Source: a bacterium | GTDB lineage: Bacteria > Krumholzibacteriota > Krumholzibacteriia > LZORAL124-64-63 | Length of the DNA: 64,000 nucleotides | Assembly: GCA_016719645.1 (NCBI GenBank) | Contig: JADJYS010000033.1 | Span: 62,001 to 126,000, forward strand | Direction of reading: 5' to 3' | In this document: positions 58,541 through 64,000 of the stretch, piece by piece | Position numbering within the stretch: position 1 is the stretch's first letter | Layout: each line of letters begins with the position of its first letter | Notes under the pieces: generated by a model | Databases searched by the model: none | What the model was told of the DNA's origin: nothing | What the model saw: the letters and a program-made list of their open reading frames with translations, nothing else | Position numbers and translations under genes: made by a program

Positions 58541-60566
58541 TCAGTTGAGGGCGGGTTCGGCTTCCGGCATCGCGGCCGCCTTGCGGATCTCCGCCAGGTT
58601 CCACCGCGCGTCCTCGTTCTGCGGGTCGCGGCGCAGCGTCTCCTCGAGCAAGGCGGCGGCCTCGTCGGCGCGGCCCTGCTCCCAGAGCGCGCAGGCCAGG
58701 CCGTTGGCGGCCGCGGGCTCGTCGGCGCGCCACTCCAGCACGTGGCGGAAGATCGCCTCGGCGTCGCCGGCGCGGCCGTCGCGGCACATCGCCTCGCCCT
58801 CGCGCAGGCGGCGGGCGAGGTCCTGGGCCGTGGGCTCGATCGCCGCCACGCCGCGGGCGCGCGGCAGCGGCTCGAAGTGCAGCACGGGGTGGAAGCCCGC
58901 CACGACGATGCTCTCGAGGTCGAACTTCTGCTCGTAGCCCACCGCCTGCGGGATGCGCCACTTCCGCTTGAACACGCCCCAGTTCCGCTCGAGGGAGGCG
59001 CGGTAGTCGACCTTCGCGGCGGCGAAGCTGCGGCTGCCGAAGTGGTGCACGAAGCAGTCGCGCGCGATCAGGCACTGGTAGCCGGCCAGGAACGCGCGCA
59101 GGCAGAAGTCGGTGTCCTCGAAGTTGCCGCGCCCGAAGCGCTCGTCCAGGCCGCCGATGCGCGCCAGCAGGTCGCGCTTGATCAGCATGCAGAAGCCGAC
59201 CACCCACAGCGCCGGTTCGTCCTGCCCGCGGCACGAGTCGCCGTGCATCCGGGCGAAGAAGTCCAGGTCCTGCAGCGACTCCTGGTCGTAGCCCACCTGC
59301 GGCAGCTTCTGCGGCCCGGTGATGCTGTTGGTGACCGGGCCGACGACGCCCGCCTGGGGGTGCTGCGCGGCGGCGATCAGCCGCTCGAGCCAGTCCGGGG
59401 TCACCACGACGTCGCTGTTGAGCAGGACCAGGTGGTCGCCGCGGGCGTGGGCCAGCCCCAGGTTGTTGCCGGCGGCGTAGCCCAGGTTCTCCTGGCTGTA
59501 GATGCCGTGGCAGCGCTCCTGGTGCGCGGTCAATTCGCGCAGCCAGTCGCCGGTGCCGTCGGTGCTGGCGTTGTCGACGAAGATGATCTCGTGGCGCGGG
59601 TCGGTGTGGGCCAGCAGCGAGGCGGCGCACTTCTGCGTGTACTCCAGGGCGTTGTGGCAGAGCACGATCACCGACGCGGTCTGCGACTCGGCCGGCCGCC
59701 GGGCGTCGTGCTCGAAGCTCAGGCGCGGCGGCGCGTACTGGCGCAGCCGGAAGTCGGGCGCGGCCACGGCCTTCCCTTCGAGGTCGCGGTAGTAGTCGGG
59801 CGTGATCCGACCCCGCCAGCGGCTGTTCAGCAGAGCGATGTTCTGGTCCACCTTCGTGAAGCGCTCCGGCCCGCTCTGGGACTCGTGGTGCACGACCACG
59901 CTCTCGGGCCGGTAGACCAGGCGCCAGCCGGCCTGCTCCAGCTTCAGGCAGAGGTCGACGTCCTCGTTGCCGTTCCAGTAGGCCTCGTCGAAGCCGCCGG
60001 CGGCCTCGAAGGCGTCGCGGCGCACCAGCAGGCAGGCCGCGGTCAGGCAGCGCACGACCATGGCCTTGTCGGCGGCCGGGGAGTCGGCGGGCTTGCCGTA
60101 GGCGAGGTGCTGCCCGCCCAGGCTCGGGCCCGCTGGGCGTATCGCCCTGCACCAGCGCGACGCCCGCGTGCTGCACGGTGCCGTCGGGGAACAGCAGCTT
60201 CGAGCCGACGGCCCCGACGTACGGGTCGTGGTCGAGCGTCCAGATCAGGGGCTCCAGCCAGCCCTCGGTGACCTCGGTGTCGTTGTTCAGGAACAGCAGC
60301 AGCTCGCCGCGCGCGGCCGCCGCCCCCTGGTTGCAGGCCTTGGCGAACCCGACGTTGCGCGGGTTGAGCAGGGCCCGGATCTCGCCACGCTCGTGCAGGC
60401 TCCGCAGCCAGTCCGCGGAGCCGTCGGTCGATCCGTTGTCCACCACGACGATCTCGACGCCGGCCGGGGTATGGCGGTGCAGCGCGTCGAGGCAGGCCTC
60501 GGTCAGCGCGCGCTTGTCGAACACGGGAATGACGATCGAGACACGATTGGCGTGCAGGCCGGTCAT
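58541..60566 (-). pseudogene. Two-domain family 2 glycosyltransferase with TPR tail, one frameshift
   Basis: The N-terminal GT2 domain (VSIVIPVFDKRALTEACL; IVVVDNGSTDGS; LLFLNNDTEVTEGWL; GAVGSKLLFPDGTVQHAGV) reads from the ATG at 60566. Near 60126 the frame changes; the other side continues LGGQHLAYGKPAD, TAACLLVRRDAFEAAGGFDE, then a second GT2 domain (SVIVLCHNALEYTQKC; IFVDNASTDGTGDWL; LVLLNSDVVVTPDWL) and a TPR-like tail. Removing one base from the run at 60126-60128 restores one protein of about 675 residues. Probably a sequencing error; the product would extend a surface glycan. Confidence 0.85.
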
Positions 60567-60654
60567 GACTGCCTCCGGGATCGGGACGCTTCCAGGAATC
60601 CTGACGGATTCCGTTGAGCAATTCCCCGGCCACCCGCGTCCCCGTCACCTATCC

Positions 60655-60700
60655 GGACTGAACATATAACTATATGAATATAAAACTCTTATGGGGACGG
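60655..60700 (-). promoter_or_regulatory. AT-rich promoter region of the glycosyltransferase
   Basis: An AT island in a GC-rich genome, with overlapping TATA-like hexamers (TATAGT, TATATG, TTATAT read on the minus strand), about 90-130 nt before the ATG at 60566. The exact -10 and -35 are not decided. Between 60701 and 60822 nothing recognisable is present. Confidence 0.4.
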
Positions 60701-60822
60701 CGCCTCATGCGCCGCCGGCCGTTTCCACTTCCCCCGCCCGGGTTCTGACCACACCCTGGCCCGATTCCCCCCGCCCATCGGCGGTTCCGGTCTCTTCACG
60801 CCCGCCCTGGGACGACGGACGC

Positions 60823-60971
60823 CGCCCGGGATCGATCGACAGCCTGCCGACGGCGGCGTCGTGCAGGCCCCTGCGCCAGGAGGGCGCAGGGGCCGAAACG
60901 TCGAGCCCTCCGGTCACACGAGGTGACCGGAGGGCGTCCGCCGTCGGCAGGCTGTCGATCGATCCCGGGCG
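60823..60971 (+). repeat. Structured intergenic element, copy E3
   Basis: Lies in the 445-base gap between the tricorn-like protease stop and the glycosyltransferase promoter. The outer arms, 60823-60856 and 60938-60971, are a perfect 34-bp inverted repeat. Inside are a 9-nt linker, hairpin 1 (perfect 12-bp stem, loop AGGAG), the linker GAAACGTCGA, hairpin 2 (13-bp stem, loop ACGAG) and GT. The stems differ from E1 and E2 by paired substitutions. It shares the E2 orientation. Confidence 0.85.
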
Positions 60972-61011
60972 ATGTCTCGTCATCTCCAGAGCGGGCCGTG
61001 AAGATCAGGGA

Positions 61012-64000
61012 CTACCGATCGCGCGGGAACGCCGGCGCCGCCGGCAGCTCCCGTCTTTCCTTCATCGCCGCCAGCACCTCCGCCACCGCCCGCTCCAGCT
61101 GCGGGTCGCGCCCGCGGTTGACCTCCTCGGGCAGGTTCTCCACCACGATGTCGGGGTCGACGCCGTGGTTCTCGACGTCCCACGCGCCCTCGAGGTTGAA
61201 GAGCCCGAACTCGGGGAAGGTCACCAGACCGCCGTCCATCAGCGGGATCCGGCTGCTGATGCCGATCAGGCCGCCCCAGGTGCGGGTGCCCACGACCTTG
61301 CCGAGGCCGTACTTCTTGAAGTAGTAGGGCAGGGCGTCGCCGCCCGAGCCGGCGTGCGAGTTGCTGACCATGACCAGGGGGCCGTTGAAGGCCGTGCCCG
61401 GCGTGCGCCACTCCCGGCCGTAGCGGGGCTTCCAGAGGTTGAGGAAGTCCTGGCCCAGGATGTTCAGCAGGAAGTCCGGGACGAAGCCGCCGCTGTTGAA
61501 GCGCTCGTCGATGATCAGGCCCTCCAGCCGGACCTGCGGGTAGTAGGCCTGGGCGAAGGCCTGCACGCCGTCGACCGCGGTGTCGGGCAGGTGGAGGTAG
61601 CCGACCTTGCCGCCCGTCAGCTCGGCCACCCTGCGGCGGTTGCCTTCGACCCACCGGACGTAGCGCAGCCCCGACTCCGAGGCGATCGGCAGGACGGCGA
61701 CCTCGCGCTCCTCGCCGCCGGGCTTGTCGGCCACCGTCAGCACCGTGCGCGCGTCGACCTTGTTCTCGAACAGGGCGTAGGGGTTCGTGGGGGCCTGCAG
61801 CGGCTTGCCGTCGACCGCCAGCAGGTAGTCGCCCTCGCGCACGTCGATGCCCGGGCCGGACAGGGGCGTGCGCTGGTCCTCGTTCCAGTCGCGCTCGGTC
61901 AGGATGTTGACCAGGCGGTAGCGGCCCGACGCGGCGTCGAGGCGGAAGTCCGCGCCCAGCAGCCCGACGCCCACCGGCTTGGCCTTCGGGGCCTCGTCGC
62001 TGCCGTTGACGTAGGCGTGGCCCGCGCCCAGCTCGCCGATGAGTTCGCCCAGCACGTAGTCCAGGTCGCGGCGGTCGGTCACGTAGGGGACCAGCTGGCC
62101 GTAGCGCTCGTGCATGTGGTCCCAGTCGACGCCGTGCATGCCCGGGTCGTAGAAGAAGTCGCTCTCGAGCCGCCAGGCGTCGTGGAACATCTGCCGCCAC
62201 TCGGCGCGGGGGTCGCTGCGGGCCTTCAGCTCCGCGACGCGCAGCGGCTTCTCGGCCGGTTTCTGGTCGGCGGCCGCGGCGACGATGCCGTAGGTCTTGC
62301 CGTCCCGGTAGAGGAGCTTCTCGCCCTTGGCGTCCAGCTCGAAGCCGTCGGCCTTGGCCAGCACGGTCTCGGCCTCGCGCTTCTCCAGGTCGAAGACCAT
62401 GATCTGGCTGTCGTCGCCGTCCGTCCCGGCCTGCAGGTAGAACAGCTTGCCGGCGGCCGCGGCCAGGCCGCGGTAGTCGCCGGGCGGCACGTCCAGGGCG
62501 ACGATGCGGTTGCCGAGGCCCTCGAGGTCGATGACCGTGGGCTCGACCTTCGCCTCGTCGTCGTCCTTCTCTCCGCCGTCCTTCTTGTCTCCGTCCCCCT
62601 TCTTGGCGTCCTCGGCCTCGTCCTTCCCGTCCTGCTCGCCTTCGACGGCGACCTCGTCGCTCTCGGGCGGGAAGGGGTGGGGCGCGTCGGCCTGCAGGGT
62701 CGTCAGGTACAGGCAGGTCGTCTCGCTCCACAGGGGGACCTGGTCGTAGGGGCCGAAGCGGGGCTGGAAGCTGCGCTCCGAGGCGAAGTACAGGTACTTC
62801 CCGTCGGGGGAGAAGGTCGGCGACGTGTCGTCGGTCATCGACGTGGTCACGCGGCTGCGCGATCCGTCCTTGGTGTCGAAGAGGAAGATCGAGGAGAACT
62901 CGTTGTCCTCGGCCTCGGCGAAGGCCACCCAGCGGCTGTCGGGGCTCCACTGCGCGTCGAAGCTGCGCTCGGTGGGGCTGCGGCCGATCTCGTGCTGCGC
63001 GCCCGACTCGGCGTCCACCCACCGCAGCATCATGGCCGCGTCGTAGGTCAGCAGCTTGCGGCTGTCGGGCGACCAGTTCAGGCCGACGTAGTAGGTGCCG
63101 CTGCCCGAGGTCAGCCGGCGCTCCTCGCCGCTGCCGTCGCCGCGGCGCAGGGTCAGCTCGTACTCGCCGCTGGCGTCGCCGAAGTAGGCGATCCACTTGC
63201 CGTCCGGCGACCAGGCGGGCAGGATCTCGTTCACCGCGGGCGTGCCGGTGAGGTTGCGCACGTCGCCCTTCTCCGCCGGGACGGTGAAGATCTCGCCGCG
63301 GGCCGCGAAGACCGCGCGCTGCGCGTCGGGTCCGAGGCCGGAGCCGGTGATGCGGCCCGACGCCTCCACGAAGGCCGGCCGCGTGCGGAAGAAGTCGTCG
63401 TGCAGGGCCACCGTCACCTTGCGCGACTTGCCGGTCGCGAGGTCCAGCACGTGCAGCCAGCCGCCGTTCTCGTAGACGATGGCGCCGTCGCCGAGGCTGG
63501 GCTCCTTGACGTCGTACTCGTCGTGGTCGGTCACCTGCCGGAAGCCGCCGCCGACGGTGTCGAAGGCCCAGATCTGCAGGCGCCCGGTGCGGTCGCTCGT
63601 GAAGTAGATCGTGTCCCCGTGCCACATCGGGTAGTTCTCGGCGCCGGGCCAGTCGGTGATGCGGGTCGTGGTGTCCTTGTCGAAGTCGTGGATCCAGAGG
63701 TCCTGGGCCATGCCGCCCCGGTAGCGCTTCCAGGTGCGGTTCTCCGCGGTGATGCGGTTGTAGGCGAGGCGCCGGCCGTCGGGCGACCAGCTGGACAGGC
63801 CGCCCTCGGGCAGGGGCAGCATCTGCGGCAGGCCGCCCTCGAGCGGCACCGTCCACAGCTGCTGCTCGCGCAGGGTGAAGCTGGTGCGCGAGCTCTGGAA
63901 GAGCACCGCCTTGCCGTCGGGCTGCCAGCCCAGGACCCGGTCCCACAGCGGGTGCCAGGTCAGGCGCCGGGGCTCGCCGCCGGCGGCGGGGATCACGTAG
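61012..64000 (-). CDS. Tricorn-like S41 protease with beta-propeller (runs off the right edge)
   Basis: At least 996 residues are visible; the signal peptide and true start lie beyond the right edge. The N-terminal half is a WD40/PD40 beta-propeller (LAYNRITAENRTW; LLPAWSPDGKWIAYFGDASGEYEL-like repeats). A Lys/Asp-rich spacer follows at about 62530-62640. The C-terminal half has a PDZ-like part, then the S41 core LIIDERFNSGGFVPDFLLN and SNSHAGSGGDALPYYFKKYG, where the catalytic Ser sits, and GTRTWGGLIG. It degrades peptides in the periplasm by inference. The gene is transcribed toward E3. Confidence 0.9.
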   Translation of the reverse strand, partial: YVIPAAGGEPRRLTWHPLWDRVLGWQPDGKAVLFQSSRTSFTLREQQLWTVPLEGGLPQMLPLPEGGLSSWSPDGRRLAYNRITAENRTWKRYRGGMAQDLWIHDFDKDTTTRITDWPGAENYPMWHGDTIYFTSDRTGRLQIWAFDTVGGGFRQVTDHDEYDVKEPSLGDGAIVYENGGWLHVLDLATGKSRKVTVALHDDFFRTRPAFVEASGRITGSGLGPDAQRAVFAARGEIFTVPAEKGDVRNLTGTPAVNEILPAWSPDGKWIAYFGDASGEYELTLRRGDGSGEERRLTSGSGTYYVGLNWSPDSRKLLTYDAAMMLRWVDAESGAQHEIGRSPTERSFDAQWSPDSRWVAFAEAEDNEFSSIFLFDTKDGSRSRVTTSMTDDTSPTFSPDGKYLYFASERSFQPRFGPYDQVPLWSETTCLYLTTLQADAPHPFPPESDEVAVEGEQDGKDEAEDAKKGDGDKKDGGEKDDDEAKVEPTVIDLEGLGNRIVALDVPPGDYRGLAAAAGKLFYLQAGTDGDDSQIMVFDLEKREAETVLAKADGFELDAKGEKLLYRDGKTYGIVAAAADQKPAEKPLRVAELKARSDPRAEWRQMFHDAWRLESDFFYDPGMHGVDWDHMHERYGQLVPYVTDRRDLDYVLGELIGELGAGHAYVNGSDEAPKAKPVGVGLLGADFRLDAASGRYRLVNILTERDWNEDQRTPLSGPGIDVREGDYLLAVDGKPLQAPTNPYALFENKVDARTVLTVADKPGGEEREVAVLPIASESGLRYVRWVEGNRRRVAELTGGKVGYLHLPDTAVDGVQAFAQAYYPQVRLEGLIIDERFNSGGFVPDFLLNILGQDFLNLWKPRYGREWRTPGTAFNGPLVMVSNSHAGSGGDALPYYFKKYGLGKVVGTRTWGGLIGISSRIPLMDGGLVTFPEFGLFNLEGAWDVENHGVDPDIVVENLPEEVNRGRDPQLERAVAEVLAAMKERRELPAAPAFPRDR

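Noticed and set aside
58482..58937. Plus-strand frame after asnS
   Set aside because: Lies opposite the TPR tail of the glycosyltransferase, has no ribosome site and starts after a terminator hairpin.

Overview
The window is a 64 kb piece of a GC-rich (about 70 %) Gram-negative chromosome with tightly packed genes, many GTGA/ATGA stop-start overlaps and no tRNA, rRNA, CRISPR array, phage or insertion sequence that I can see. Two secreted proteins end in a FlgD-like Ig fold with an NPFNP motif. The respiratory chain uses alternative complex III, and the chemotaxis genes carry flagellar-type promoters. Together these suggest an aerobic, motile, uncultured member of the FCB superphylum or a neighbour such as Eisenbacteria or Krumholzibacteriota. 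That placement is inference; no ribosomal marker is present.

Layout. 1-3.2 kb: the start of a UvrD-like helicase (-), a secreted LamG protein and an A-type Fe-S carrier. 3.4-16.2 kb: one long respiratory operon encoding alternative complex III (actA-F plus a small membrane protein), a Sco copper chaperone and a caa3-type cytochrome c oxidase. 16.2-19.5 kb: a secreted histidine phosphatase, then a chemoreceptor without a sensor domain and two hemerythrins. 19.5-25.3 kb: the copper ATPase CopA, phosphomannomutase, a NAGPA-like protein and an M29-type peptidase. 25.4-29 kb: a NYN-LOTUS protein with a histone-like tail, paired with a PEP-synthase-like protein. 29-35.3 kb: chemotaxis genes cheA-cheW-cheR-cheD-HDOD (+) and cheY plus two CheX-like genes (-). 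35.5-40.3 kb: citrate lyase CitDE fusion and CitF, a YbjN-like protein, Rho and a Cdd1-like HhH protein. 40.4-48.7 kb: a DEAD-box helicase, a DUF302 protein, a secreted LVIVD-repeat protein, free-Met sulfoxide reductase, an MBL nuclease, a POT transporter and a lipoprotein. 48.7-60.6 kb: mazEF, surface-polysaccharide genes (glycosyltransferases, a DegT aminotransferase), feoAB and asnS. The right edge holds a truncated tricorn-like protease.

Regulation. Three sigma-28/FliA-like promoters (TCAA-N15-GCCGA...) precede the chemoreceptor, the cheA operon and the cheY operon, so these genes form one motility regulon. A palindrome overlaps the mazEF promoter and two tandem palindromes overlap the presumed feoAB start. 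A hairpin overlaps part of the Shine-Dalgarno sequence of the DEAD-box helicase.

The most novel signal is a three-copy structured intergenic element (16239-16460, 40331-40455, 60823-60971). Each copy has a long outer stem enclosing two hairpins of fixed size. Loops and linkers are conserved while stem bases change in a compensatory way, so the fold is what is maintained.

Several genes (manB, cheX, mazE, feoA, a glycosyltransferase, actE) carry single-base frameshifts, five of them in short C/G runs. I read these as sequencing or assembly errors rather than true gene decay. cheR, in contrast, lacks part of its N-terminal domain.
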